Below are positions 1 through 10,539 of a DNA stretch of 64,000 nt, piece after piece. The translations under genes and the position numbers were made by a program. The notes beneath the pieces are model-generated. The model saw nothing but the letters and a program-made list of their open reading frames with translations, searched no databases and was not told the origin of the DNA. The DNA lies in the NCBI GenBank assembly GCA_024516035.1, contig CM044967.1, positions 4,024,859-4,088,858 on the forward strand, read 5' to 3'. This DNA comes from Bactericera cockerelli (Eukaryota > Arthropoda > Insecta > Hemiptera > Triozidae). Every line of letters starts with the position of its first letter. Position 1 is the stretch's first letter.

Positions 1-320
1 GACTGTTAAATTCGTAATGCAATATGGAATGCTATGCACAACCTTGGTATTCCAAAGAAATTGAACAAATGACAAAAGCATGTACAGAAGGATCTTTAAA
101 TCAAGTAAGAGTGTCGGATGATGTATCGTCAGCTTTCACTGTAGACAGCGGAGTACAGCAAGATGACGGATTATCCCCCCTTCTTTTCAACATAACTCTA
201 GAAAGTGTCATATAAGACCTGTGGAAAGATGAGTGGTTAGTTTGAAAATTACTGGCGCACGCTGACGATATAGCACTCATGGGAAACTCTCATGTGGGAT
301 GCAACATGTGTAGATTCCTT
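1..320 (+). pseudogene. LINE reverse-transcriptase relic
   Basis: Frame from base 24 encodes a 63-residue remnant ending at 215 that contains GVQQDDGLSPLLFN, matching the conserved G-V-x-Q-x-x-x-L-S-P-L-L-F block of non-LTR retrotransposon reverse transcriptases. After two in-frame stops the same frame gives AHADDIALMG at about 258-287, the YADD catalytic box with Y changed to H. The next few hundred bases look like decayed 3-prime sequence ending in a short AAGT repeat near 755-768. This is a dead, 5-prime-truncated LINE; the clade cannot be assigned from so little sequence. Confidence 0.75.
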
Positions 321-769
321 AGCAAAAAGCAACATTAATAACAGTTTTACACCAGGCTACGCATCAGAGACTGCAGCTAATAAAAAACAACAAATATACT
401 GACATCAAAACTGCACATTATTTCTTAGCCTTTGCTGTTGGGCAATGGGTAGATGAGACTGTAAATTTCATTGATAAAATTGGACAATTGTTAAAAAAGG
501 AACAGGAGACAGTCGAGTAAAGAATTTCCTATTACAAAAAAATTATCTCGCCATACAGAGAGAAATAGGGCGTGTGTCTTGGGTAACATTCCAAATGGTG
601 TGAAATTGGAAGAAATATTTTATTTGTAAAAAAAAAAATAACTACAAGAGATCAATATTCAAACAGACTATAAAACATTAGCAGAATATAGACAATAATG
701 GAAAAGGCTGGTGTGGGTAGTCAAGGATCCTCGTGGTCTGTGAAGACTCAGGAGTAAGTAAGTAAGTAT

Positions 770-1908
770 AAGACATTATTTAGTTTTTCTTTTCTTTATT
801 TATTTGGGTGGGTTTCGTATAACCTAATAACAACTTCATTAATATCTTCTATTTATAATATTTTTCATTAAGTATAAATCTGATAGTTTTCATTTCAGGA
901 CAGAAAACTCTCAAATTTTGATAAAAAGGAGTGTCGGTGTGTGTGTGTTTGTCGAAAATATCACAATGACTATAGTAATCGACTTGAAATATTAAAGGTA
1001 CAGCTAACGAGATGTAGCGTGGCGCATGAAACTTCCCTCTCACATCGAGTTAGGAAATATATAAATGAAGGGGAAAATGCGGAGGAGCTAGGTTCAAACT
1101 GGTTTTCTAGAACTCAAAAATACTGAGCACACTACTCATATTGAAATCTCAAGCCGCATTTTGATAAATTCGTGCACTGCGCATTCAAAAGTCATACGCC
1201 ATGATACATCTCGTGTACTGTAAAATCCAAGTTAAATATTACCTCATGCATGGACCTAAGTTTCATCGGTTACCTCCTAAATTTTCATGAAGTCATATTC
1301 TTTTTCTACGATGAAATGTGGTTTAATGGAGTCAACTATCTTAGCACTAACTAGGTAATTTGAAAATAAAAAAAAACCGACGGGAAAAATGTTATACGCA
1401 AATTTGTTTCGTTTAGTAAATTTGAGTTGATAAGCTTGCGAACATAAAAATAGAATAAAATGTTACATTTTTTGTTGCAAAATAAAAAAGGAAAATTAAA
1501 CAAACTAGGAGTAATACTGAAACAAAAATAAATAAAGCATATTATAGTTCCATTCAATATGTAAACAAACAAATCTGATTACTATGAGAACCTTTTCACT
1601 TCTTTAATTCTTAGGAGGAGTCTTTTGAAATAATATTGAGATTTCATAATTGTGTGGAATGTAGATACATGAAATTATTGTTACTAATATAACAAAAAAT
1701 GAACCCAGTTTATAATGGGTTCAATAGGACAATATTTGGGTACTGTCATTTTTACATTTTTTTACGAATGACAGTAATTAATATTACTGTCAGCAAATGA
1801 AAATTATTATTACAAGTATATTTAATCCTTTAGAAAGTTGATACCTTACTGATGGTTGATGTTCAGAAATTTTGCTAGAGTATTATGTTTTTTAATACTG
1901 CTCGGATA
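770..1908. other. AT-rich stretch, nothing recognised
   Basis: Only short ORFs without recognisable motifs and no SINE head were found. It is probably old intergenic sequence. Confidence 0.5.
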
Positions 1909-2048
1909 CCGACCTCAGTAGCTTGATCGAAAAAGCGGCGGACTTGTAACCTGGAGGTCAGTGGTTCAAGTCCCTGTTTCAGCGTAGATTTAGTAAAGCT
2001 AGTTTGAGTAGTTGCGATATCACGAAAGTGATGAACACAAGTATGACT
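1909..2048 (+). repeat. SINE family A (tRNA-derived)
   Basis: Begins ACCGACCTCAGTAGCTTGAT, carries a B-box-like GGTTCAAGTCC, then the family body (AGCGTAGATTTAGTAAAGC, TTTGAGTAGTTG, a GATATCACGAA-GTGAT segment and AACACAAGTATGA). The head resembles a tRNA gene with A and B boxes for RNA polymerase III, but the clover-leaf is not preserved. At least a dozen copies occur in the window. Confidence 0.85.
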
Positions 2049-2599
2049 ACTTTTTTTAATACAGCTAGATACAAACATTTGACTCAAGTTTCAAATCTTC
2101 ATTCCAAATATAGAACAAGAGCAAAAATATAATAGAACAGTTCGATCTTTCACAGAAAGTATGTAAGATAGAATAATTGCAAATACTAACCAATACTTGT
2201 GAAACCAAAGTTCTCATTATAAATGTTTAGTTTACATATCGAATAGATTATTTAAAAATAACTATAAATCGAGAACCTTTGCTTTACAATGGAAGCACCA
2301 ATAAAAAGATTGATCAATAATTCTAGAGAAAAAATGTCATGTCCACAAAAATAGGATCTATGAGATTAGAAAATTATTGGTACAGATTTTGTTTTTAAAG
2401 TCATGTTAATTTAAAAAGTTGAGATTTCAATACGATTCAACTTATGTTTTAATATTTAGGGTCCAGTGAAATCACCATGTGATTTTTCTATTAAAATAAG
2501 TACTTTTTATAATAAAACAAAAATAAACAAATAGAAAATCCAAATATTCAATATTTAACCCCCCCCCCTTCCCCTAATTCAATATAATATTTAAACAAT

Positions 2600-2830
2600 C
2601 GAGATTCTTGTGGAAGAGATTCAAACTTGGTATTCTACACACACAAAAAACGGCATATATCAACCCCTCGCAAAACTGTATACTTTAATGGTTTAGACAG
2701 GCTACTGAACAACAACATACCTACTCTCATTGTTGGTGATTTCAACTGTCAACATCATATTTGGAGATGTGAAAATATAAAGAATAATGGAAGAATACTG
2801 GTAAGATAACTAGACTCAAGAAAACAATTT
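2600..2830 (+). pseudogene. LINE endonuclease relic
   Basis: A 60-residue ORF (2627-2809) contains PTLIVGDFNCQHHIWR. GDFN followed by H-x-x-W is the signature of the APE-type endonuclease of non-LTR retrotransposons. The remainder of the ORF2 is missing or decayed. A second, more diverged copy of the segment at 2745-2825 lies at about 3236-3310, so two relics or an internal duplication are present. Confidence 0.65.
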
Positions 2831-3235
2831 CCTCATCAACCGGACCAGCATACTCCCATTCCTGCAAATCCCAACTGCTTGTAGCCACAACCCGATATAA
2901 ATGGAAATATTTGAGCATCTCCAATTAGAACCAAGATTTCACTATAAGGCCAACTGGGAGATTTTTATCAGTCATCTTGAAACTTACGGCCCTTCTAACT
3001 CATTCATTTAAATAATGAACAAATTGTAACCAGAATCTTCCACCTAACTGAAGCAATACAGAAAGAAATCAACCAGTGTATGCCAAAAGCTGAAGTAATC
3101 ACCACAGCCTATGAAATAATAATAACATCAGAAATCTCAGCCAAAATTATATCAAGAATGATGGTATCAAATATACTGAGACTTTGAATGTGGCCAAGAA
3201 CTTAGCCAAAACATATGTGACAAGCTATAATATGA

Positions 3236-3310
3236 ATTCCAAAATCATCTTTGGAGATGCAAAATAAACAATAATGGAAGAAAACTAGTACGATGTCTAG
3301 ACTCAAGATA
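3236..3310 (+). repeat. second copy of LINE endonuclease segment
   Basis: The sequence CATCTTTGGAGATGCAAAAT and what follows is similar to 2750-2822 (CATATTTGGAGATGTGAAAA...) through AATAATGGAAGAA and CTAGACTCAAGA. It is a decayed duplicate of the adjacent LINE remnant. Confidence 0.55.
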
Positions 3311-3479
3311 TTCCATTAATTGAATGCCACCAAGAATCACCAGAAATTCACATGGTTCCCTCCAACCAAATCATATCTCACGCCACAAACTCATCAATAA
3401 TTACCACGGAGTTATATGGTTCCCAACAATCTCCTGCTCCCAAGTAATAGTGGTTGTTATTAAAAGCTAGTGGTTGTTA

Positions 3480-4600
3480 AATAAAAGCCGTTGTTTGTTA
3501 TTACAAGTAGGAACAGGATGGGATTTTGATAATTGAATAATTTACAATATTAAAGAATTTAACTCAGTTTTGCGCGGTGTTTCAATGTCAGAATATCTTT
3601 TTTTGGCAGCTGGATGGAGCTGATTAAAAAACCCCAATATAGTGTGTTTCCTGTGGGTTTATAAGTTATATATGAATGATTAGTTTAAATTTTTGAGATG
3701 AAAAAAGAATTTGGGCAAAACTGAACTAATTTTAGAAAATATTTTATTGGTATAATTACAATTTAAAAATATTTTAACACAGTCATGTACGGTTGGAATC
3801 ACTCTAATTTAAAAAATTATAATGATACAATAATATGTAATTAAAAATATCGGATGAAAAATGTTTTCTATTTTAATAAATAAACTTGTTTTCCGTTGTA
3901 AATTAATACAAAATCGGTCTTACATTTATAGTTATAACTACTATTTAGTGTTTATGACGGATTTTTATGTGGAGATTCCAGTGACATTTTGTTCTTCTTC
4001 TTTTTTTGGTTCTTTCTTCTCTACTTACATAAAAGAACATTTGTTAAGCAGGGTAGGCATGTTTAATAGAAGATGATTACCAATTACTTATCTCTCTTGC
4101 CTTCAAAGCCTATACATTTTACCGTCTTTAGTTAAGTAACTTTTAGTTCCTGAAAAAGAAAAAAATAAACAAATTAAATTGATAAAAAGTCGGTTTTAGG
4201 CTCTGGTAGCTACGTACCAGAACCTATAATATAACAGATTGCACCAAAAACACCTTTCCCACCCTAAATCTTGCTTATACTTTTCTCCTCTTAATATTAG
4301 GTTCTATAAACCCCTGGAAATACCAAATTTGTGATAAAGAATCTTTTTGGCAGATTTCATGGAAATTATTCACAAATAATGAAAGATTTTTTGTTGTACT
4401 GACGCGTTCTAGGGTTTGTTGGAAGCATGACGAACAAACAGCTTTAAAAGACCGAAATGCCAAAAATTAATCCTTTTGACCGTGAGGGCCATAGTAGTCT
4501 TACTTTCCGGAAGTGCTTCTAATTTGGTGATCATTTCAATTGTAACCTTTCTAGTTGAATCCAAGCCAGCAACCAACAATCCTTAAAGTAGAATTGATTA
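3480..4600. other. AT-rich stretch, nothing recognised
   Basis: No SINE head, no ORF with a recognisable motif and no clear inverted repeat were seen. It lies downstream of the minus-strand glucuronyltransferase. Confidence 0.45.
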
Positions 4601-4619
4601 TTCTTGTATATGACAGTTA

Positions 4620-4945
4620 TAGCAATAGATATTGGGATGACATATCAACCCTGTCGTTGACAGTGGATATGTCTAATCCAATTAAGAGTGTCTGGCTGAA
4701 GGACGTTAAACAGGGAGAAGACCAGTGTCTCGCTAGAGCACTATAAACAGATAATAGCCAATCTTAACAAGCCAAGCTAGCTTGCTGATTCCCAAAGGCT
4801 TATAAAGAAAAAGCCAAAGTTCTCACGATGGTTGATCGCACATAGAAATATGTGGTTCAGGACAATCCAACTTTTCAACGAAAGTTGGCTGAAGACCACC
4901 ACTACCCTCAGCTATAGCCAAGCTGGTTACAACTACAATCCAATA
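4620..4945 (+). repeat. repeat family J copy 1
   Basis: Shares with 5450-5730 the order of segments GGAGAAGACCAGTGTCTCGC, CTATAAACAG, CAAGCTAGCTTGC, GGCTTATAAAGAAA, TGGTTGATCGCACATAGAAA and AGACCACCACT, ending near CAAGCTGGTTACAACTACAA. Partial copies are at 50370-50510 (+) and 61300-61530 (-). No coding capacity is seen; it ends in a CAA-rich tail, as a retroposed element might. Confidence 0.7.
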
Positions 4946-5214
4946 AAGAATAAACACATTTTCATAAGGTTCCCTAAAGGCAAGTCATAACTCATACCAC
5001 AAAGTAATCGAGGATCATCATGGATGCGCACTTACTATGCTCCCAAATTAAAGAAAGTAAAACTTTGTGAATGAGCAATTTTACTCTAAATTACAGGCCA
5101 GATCATTTTATGGTTAATGTAGAATTGACAATTTGATTATTTTATAAAACAGGTACATATGTATATTGCTGGACACAGGTATAATGTTGCACACTAATAC
5201 TTAGTTGTTGTTGT

Positions 5215-5415
5215 TCAAAGTTTATGGGTTAGTTTAAATCCTTGGAAAATATACTGTTTGCACTTACCTTCATGGGTGCTCATACTGCCCATACCCAGAA
5301 ATTTAAGCTCCTCAAACAGTTTTACTAGAGAGGTGTCAACAATAGATAGAAGCTCCATTGTTACTTTCACAGTGGGTGCAGGTTTTTTAAGGGTTTGAGT
5401 ATGCCATACCAGCAC
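5215..5415 (-). CDS. GlcAT-I: GlcAT-I last coding exon
   Basis: Acceptor AAATTGCAG|GTGCTGG. It encodes VLVWHTQT and a 58-residue tail, stop at 5217-5215. The region downstream to about 5000 has no strong AATAAA on the minus strand. Confidence 0.88.
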   Translation of the reverse strand: MLVWHTQTLKKPAPTVKVTMELLSIVDTSLVKLFEELKFLGMGSMSTHEGKCKQYIFQGFKLTHKL

Positions 5416-8400
5416 CTGCAATTTAACACATACAGTTTGTCTACTATAGAATAGGTTTCTGGCTAAGGTAAGTTAAAAAGGGAGGAGACCAATGTCTCGC
5501 TAGAAGACTATAAACAGCAAACTAACTAGCCAACTCTACTAACAGGCAAGGCTAGCTTGCAGTTTTTCAAGGGTTTAATGGCTTATAAAGAAATAGCCCA
5601 TGTGCTATCAATGGTTGATCGCACATAGAAATATGTGGTTCAGAACGCGCCAACTTTCCCATTTAAGTTGACTGGAGACCATCACTCCCCCCAGCTGAAA
5701 CCAAGCTGCTTACAACAACAACACTAACAAGTTTGGGTTTTCTATGTCCTATGAGAGATGTGTTTATGAATTTGAAACTATATCTCGATTACAGTTTCAA
5801 GTTGACTTTCAAACAAGTTTTTTATAAATTGCTTTTTTAGAAATGTTATTTTTTTTAGAAATACATAACAAGGTCCAAAATACAAACTTTGTCTAAAACA
5901 AAATATAGCTATTAGTTTTATTTTTTGAAATAATAATAAAGGGTTATATTATTTTATACTGCCTGACTAGAGTCCCATTATTCTAACAGTAAGCCCAAGA
6001 CATATGATTATGCGATCATAATCTGGAATGGGAGGATAAATTGTCATGCCCCGGCTGGGTTTCGAACCCGCAACCTCTAGATTACCAGTGACGCCTTGAC
6101 CACTGAGCTATAGAGACTGAAATAGACTAAGGTAGTCTGTAAACACTGTCGTACGATTTTATCATAATAATACTCTCATTTCGAGATTTTCTTGGTCTAA
6201 AATCTAGAAAATATCAAACTATTTATATACACTCGTATATGTTTTTTAAATTAATCTTATTATACTTTACCTCCGAACAGTTGTTAGCTTTTGGTTCAAT
6301 ATCACTTAGTTTTACACCAAGGCTAGAAATAAATCTATCTTCTTCGTAGCCTGCCTTATAAGGCATGGTGGCATTTGGATGTTTCAGAATTAAATCCATG
6401 TTTACAGCAAAACCTGCCATATCAACTGGAAACTTCCGCTTTGCTGGCCATGAGTCAAAGAATCCAATCACACTACCCTGAAAGCAGTATGATTATGAGT
6501 AATGGTTTTAAAAGTAACTAAAATTCAACTGTTGTAGTTTCTTCTTTTAGAGAAATATACAGGGTAGCACCAAAAGTTCGTACTTTTCCTGCTATCTTTT
6601 GAACACAAAAACTACAACAAGATATCAAGAGATGAGAGAAAAAAGAAGTTTCCATATATCTTGTAATTGTCCTTCTCTTCTTAACATTTTCAGTGTTCAG
6701 TCAAGGTGTAAAGAGTATTTTTGACACTAACTTTTGAATTTTCAATGTATTTCTTTGTTTAAAAAAAGTTCATTATTAATTAATACGATCAGTTGTCACT
6801 GTGGCCGAGTGGGTAGCACACTAGGCTTACAGGCACATTGGCTTGAATTTGAATCTTAGCGATGTCATAATATTTCTGCTCTGTACTTTGGCTGTTGGGG
6901 GTACATGCATACCTCGTGAGGAAAAATGAATAGGTACTTTGAATGAATGTGAGAAGCGACCAGTGGCAGAATAAATTATGGACAAATGATATATAAAAAA
7001 AAAACGGAAAAGTCCTATACTTCTGTGCTACTCACAAAATTGTGATATGTATATTAACACATAGAATCCACATTTATCTATTTTGATTAATATGATACAT
7101 TCTATAAAAAGAAGTACCATTTTATTTGTACATGAGTATAAAAATAGTACATGAGTCAATAATTATACAAGGACACCAATACCCACCTTAAGAAGGTTGA
7201 GGAGAATGGATACAGATACAGCAGACGGATCAAGGAAAACAAATGGAAAATACAAATCTGGAAATGAAGGGAAAGGAGTAATTGAAGGGTTTTTTATTCA
7301 AGAGATGATATCTGTTTTGTTATTTCAGGGAATTTTTTCCTTTAATGTCAGGAAAATGTCAGACCATCAAGTCACATGAAATGGAAATTATAAATTTGTG
7401 CAAGTAAAGCATAGAAATATTGTTGGAAAACAGTCATAATGATCACATTTGCAGATATTATTCATATATTTCATATTATTACATGATCATAAATGTATGG
7501 TACACGGGTCAGTAATTATAAAGACCTATATTTATAAAGGATAACAATACCCTCCTGAAAGAGGTTTAGGAGAATGGATTTATGGATGTAGACACAGCAG
7601 ACAGATCAAGGAAAATGAATGGAAATTTTCCAAAACCCAGTTCACCAAATATGTAATACTGAATTTTTTTAACTTAAGTAAGATAATGTATAAGGTTTAG
7701 CTTAGCTCATGTATTTAACCATTTGGCTTTTAGTTTTCCTGTCTTCTTCTTTCCTTCTGACTTTAATTTTTACATTATCTTGTAATATTTACCTTTCTTA
7801 ACACAGGAGAGCTGATCCCATAACTACCAATCAGACCAACAGGAAACATGGATATCTTTTTTGTGCTTCGAATTTCATCAAACAACTTCAGGTCAAAAGT
7901 GTTGTCATCGTCTCCAAAATAGACCACACCTGTTTTCACATTAGATCGCAGCCAGGCAAGTGCTGCTCGCCTGTTGGAAACACCACGAGGTGGAATTGCA
8001 TTGTTGCTGCGGTATACCTGAGGCATGGGACTAGCAATATGAGTGTACGGTATGCCTGTATGGAAACAAAAAATAAATAAAATAACAATGTCATTGTATT
8101 AATAATTTTTCAAGTTAAGTTTGATGTGCCCATAGACCAGAGTCTAAAAAATATAATATATAAATTATCTCATTTAAATTGCTTGATTAGGACTAATTAT
8201 TCCAGCAGTGTCCAAGACATATTACTATGTGGTCAAAATCCCAAATAAGTCTGCTAATCCGTACAGAATCTGTCGAACTTCTGTACAGCTATAATCTGTA
8301 CAGAAGGTATGCTTCTTTTAAAAAGATGTGAAACAACTCAATTTTGTCTCAGTTGTACAAGTAGGGGCCCTGTAATTTGGGTTAAATTCTCAAATACTAC

Positions 8401-8867
8401 CCTGAGAGCAACAAAATATTTACCTTAATGTCTTAACTATTTCTTAATGTGTTAATAAGTAAATAGAAAGAAAAACATTTCTTCTTACCAAACTTGGGCA
8501 ATAGACCATTTATCATGGAACTACATTGTGGTGTATCATCAGCCACTATCCAATGCAATGCAGGAATATGCATCAATGTTTGACCAAGGCGTGTCAATTC
8601 AGCCACTTGTTCTCGCCTGGGATATGTTGGGGTAACGAAATAAATAATAGGTAGTTCTTTGTCCACATTGTGAAAAATCCTCAAGTCTTTAAACAATGTA
8701 GTACATGTGATAGGATTGTGTGGCTGCTCTAGCTTCATGAATGAGCCCACATCTAAATGTTTTCCTTGAGATGTCCACATCAAGTATACAATTATTATTG
8801 AGAGACATACTATAACTAGAAACATTTTTTTCATGTGGGAAAATATTTTCATATCTTTTTTCTCCAT
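5215..8867 (-). CDS. GlcAT-I: galactosylgalactosylxylosylprotein 3-beta-glucuronosyltransferase (GlcAT-I)
   Basis: Four coding exons, transcribed leftward: 8867-8489, 8055-7793, 6477-6271, 5415-5215. All junctions are GT-AG and phases agree, giving 349 residues. Residues about 1-14 are cytoplasmic and basic and about 15-31 form a signal-anchor (MFLVIVCLSIIIVYLMW), so this is a type II Golgi protein. Family hallmarks follow: YFVTPTYPRREQ (the UDP-glucuronate-binding start of the GT43 fold), VVYFGDDDNTFD with the metal-binding DDD, FPVDMAGFAVN, MPYKAGYEED, and near the C-terminus NNCSEVLVWHTQT. GlcAT-I adds the glucuronic acid that completes the linker on which heparan and chondroitin sulfate are built. 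The match to the fly enzyme as I recall it (SMFPVGLI, VDMAGFAVN, MPYK, VWHTQT) favours GlcAT-I over GlcAT-P or S. The last exon gives a longer C-terminal tail than the human enzyme, as in flies. A splice acceptor just upstream of the ATG (exon edge 8890) shows that a further 5-prime-UTR exon exists. Confidence 0.93.
5450..5730 (+). repeat. repeat family J copy 2 (in last intron and 3-prime side of GlcAT-I)
   Basis: Clear second copy of the 4620-4945 element in the same orientation, sharing GGTTGATCGCACATAGAAAT, the GACCATCACTCCCCCCAGCTG block and a CAA-rich end. It lies in the intron between coding exons 3 and 4, antisense to the gene. Confidence 0.7.
5960..6120 (-). repeat. SINE family C (tRNA-derived)
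   Basis: Reverse-strand copy with head (AGCTCAGTGGTCAAGGCGTC type) and B-box GGTTTCGAACCCG, followed by the body with GTCATGCCCCGGC, GGGAGGATAA and CAGTAAGCCCAAGACATA. It lies in the last intron of GlcAT-I. Confidence 0.8.
6271..6477 (-). CDS. GlcAT-I: GlcAT-I third coding exon
   Basis: Acceptor CTTTCAG|GGTAGT, donor GGAG|GTAAAG, 69 codons in phase 0. It encodes the FPVDMAGFA acceptor-binding segment and the NNCSE end. Confidence 0.92.
6796..7050 (+). repeat. SINE family E (diverged)
   Basis: Has CACTGTGGCCGAGTGGGTAG, then the family body: CTGCTCTGTACTTTGG, CATACCTCGTGAGGAAAAAT, GCGACCAGTGGCAGAAT and the 3-prime end CGGAAAAGTCCTATACTTCT with GTGCTACTCAC. Antisense within intron 2 of GlcAT-I. 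Confidence 0.75.
7085..7640 (+). repeat. direct-repeat pair of unknown type in GlcAT-I intron 2
   Basis: About 7125-7255 and 7490-7630 are similar. Both contain a GTACA(T/C)G(A/G)GTCA(A/G)TAATTAT segment, then ACCAATACC or ACAATACCC, GAGGAGAATGGAT or TAGGAGAATGGAT, and ACAGCAGACGGATCAAGGAA or ACAGCAGACAGATCAAGGAA. The unit is roughly 130-150 bases with a 365-base offset. No known element was recognised. Confidence 0.6.
7793..8055 (-). CDS. GlcAT-I: GlcAT-I second coding exon
   Basis: Acceptor CCATACAG|GCATACC, donor AAG|GTAAAT. It completes the split glycine codon and encodes GIPYTHIASP, the R-G-V-x-x-R-R-A-A-L helix and the DDD metal site. Confidence 0.92.
8182..8252 (-). repeat. SINE family C fragment
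   Basis: TTGATTAGGACTAATTATTC, CCAGCAGTGTCCAAGACATA and GGTCAAAATCCCAAAT match the 3-prime body of family C. The tRNA head is missing. It lies in intron 1 of GlcAT-I. Confidence 0.6.
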
Positions 8868-8890
8868 GCAAATACATAGTTAGTGTACAT
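8489..8890 (-). CDS. GlcAT-I: GlcAT-I first coding exon (includes 5-prime-UTR bases)
   Basis: The exon begins at 8890 after a TTTTCCAG acceptor. The ATG is at 8867-8865 and the donor is TTTG|GTAAGA at 8489/8488, phase 1. It encodes the membrane anchor, the stem and the first part of the catalytic domain. Three further in-frame ATGs lie within the first 15 codons; the first was chosen. Confidence 0.9.
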
Positions 8891-8940
8891 CTGGAAAAGA
8901 AGAAAATTCAAATTTTAAACAAAAAATACCATCATTACTG

Positions 8941-8956
8941 GGGGGGGGGGGGGGGT
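8941..8956. repeat. G16 homopolymer
   Basis: Sixteen consecutive G on the plus strand, about 50 bases upstream of the GlcAT-I coding exon edge (intronic side). It would be a C-rich polypyrimidine run on the transcribed strand and is a hot spot for length errors. Confidence 0.9.
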
Positions 8957-9465
8957 ATCTGTAAGTTTGTTTGGTACCTACATTTAATTTTTTACTACAT
9001 CTAGAATCTAGATATTGCCATTAACAGGCCTACATTTTCTAAGATAATGCCAAATATAACATTGTGGATTTTTAAATGGTAAAGAATCTGATTTTGAAAT
9101 GAAGCTAAACTCATGGATGGTCTCATTCAAGATTTTTAAGTTGAAATCAAATTTTGAAAAATCTGCCATCCTCACAAATAGCTACTCATTTTTCCTCATG
9201 AATTGATGATTATCAAACTTGCTTTTTGTCACAAAATAAACTTTATCATTTTCAGCACTCAGTTATACAGGTTATACTGTATTATTGTCTTAGAGCAAAT
9301 AACAAAGTAAATATTGGGCTGATTTTCACAATAAATATGAATTTGGAAGTGCTTGTGATGGAAAATTCCAATCACTTTCATGTGAAAAGGGGTAAAAAAT
9401 TTAAAGAAACCAAATACAGATACAATTCTTGGTAATTTTACTATTATTACTTTTCATTGAAAGGA

Positions 9466-9575
9466 AGAAGACATGAAAGGAGCCTAGACATTGCATCTGG
9501 GCATCCATATAATCCTTTCACCACCGTGATTTAGGTATCTGGCCCTATCTCATGGACACGGAATTATTATTATTA
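9466..9575 (+). repeat. SINE family B 3-prime fragment
   Basis: Contains ATGAAAGGAGCCTAGACATT, CCATATAATCC, CACCACCGTGATTTAGGTAT and CATGGACACGGAATTATTAT, the 3-prime end and ATT tail of family B. The tRNA head is absent. Confidence 0.8.
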
Positions 9576-9777
9576 TCATTGAAAGAAAAACATTAGGAAT
9601 ATTAAGTAAAAGATAATAATATAATTTAACATTACTGTTGTACAGGGTTTCTGAGCTCAAATAAGAATCAGTTGTATATATTTAAAATGTAATTATAAGG
9701 TTTCTATTTAATAGTTTTCTACTTTCTAACTGTTCCATGGTATTTCTGGGTGAAATAGTAGTATACTCCACCCTTGT

Positions 9778-9816
9778 AAGAAATAAATAAATAAATAAAA
9801 AAATAAATAAATAAAT
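9778..9816. repeat. AAAT microsatellite
   Basis: A run of about ten AAAT-type units interrupted by one A-rich slip. Confidence 0.9.
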
Positions 9817-9989
9817 ATTTTATATGGTATTTTTGCTGTATGGCTAGCATATCATCACAGAAGATTATGGGGATGAAGCAAGAGTTGCTTTTTAAGGTCA
9901 TTTTCAATAAGGAATCAGATGATACAATTAACGGCGCAATTGGAATAATATTCTTTTTTGCTGAGATGAGATGAGTTTCAAAGCATTTT

Positions 9990-10125
9990 TTTACTATCCA
10001 TGAAACAAAGGTATAGTAGACACTTGTGGTCTGTGTTGTAGCCTGTCCATCCTGTAGTATACCTCCCCACTGATGTGTGAGAAGTGACACAATACTTCCC
10101 ATATAGGTGCTGGGTCAACACTAAC
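9990..10125 (-). repeat. repeat family S copy
   Basis: Contains the reverse complement of GTGTTGACCCAGCACC, GGAAGTATTGTGTCACTTCT and CAGGCTACAACACAGACCAC, found in plus orientation at 55885-56030. It explains the 127-codon minus-strand ORF here. The type is unknown. Confidence 0.6.
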
Positions 10126-10247
10126 ACAGAGGGTATCTAATAATGCACACTAACCACTCTGGAATGGACCATGGAATAGACAAGAGAATGTATCAAAATA
10201 ATATTGATTTTTTGGTAATAAATGAACTTTGCAAATTTCCATAAATT

Positions 10248-10535
10248 TTTATACTAGCTAAAACCTGCCACTTTGTCACCATAAAGGTTTTTTCCCTGTG
10301 GCTGCCGTCCTATTTGAATCATTATTGGACCAGAAAATCCTGAAATCTTCATAATGGTAATAGATATTTTTAATTCTGATAGCTTGCTAGGTAGGTGGTT
10401 CAGGGGGGGGGGTCAACTCTCATGAAAATTTCAATATCTGACACCGTTTGGGCTATGGTGTAGTAAACAGACAACTCCTGAGAGGACATAGTCAGCCAGA
10501 CATGCACAGATTTGAGTTTTATATATAGAGATGAA
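10248..10535 (+). repeat. repeat with TACTAGCTAAAACCTGCC start
   Basis: Starts TACTAGCTAAAACCTGCCAC and ends TTATATATAGAGATGAAAG, the typical border words of a widespread arthropod interspersed repeat. Related starts occur at 62505 (CCAGCTAAAACCCAGCACTT) and, with a different body, at 24403. No coding content was seen. Confidence 0.5.
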
Positions 10536-10539
10536 AGTC

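Noticed and set aside
9719..10102. 127-codon minus-strand ORF
   Set aside because: Its first third is the family S repeat also at 55885-56030, its end is an AAAT microsatellite, and it has no recognisable domain.
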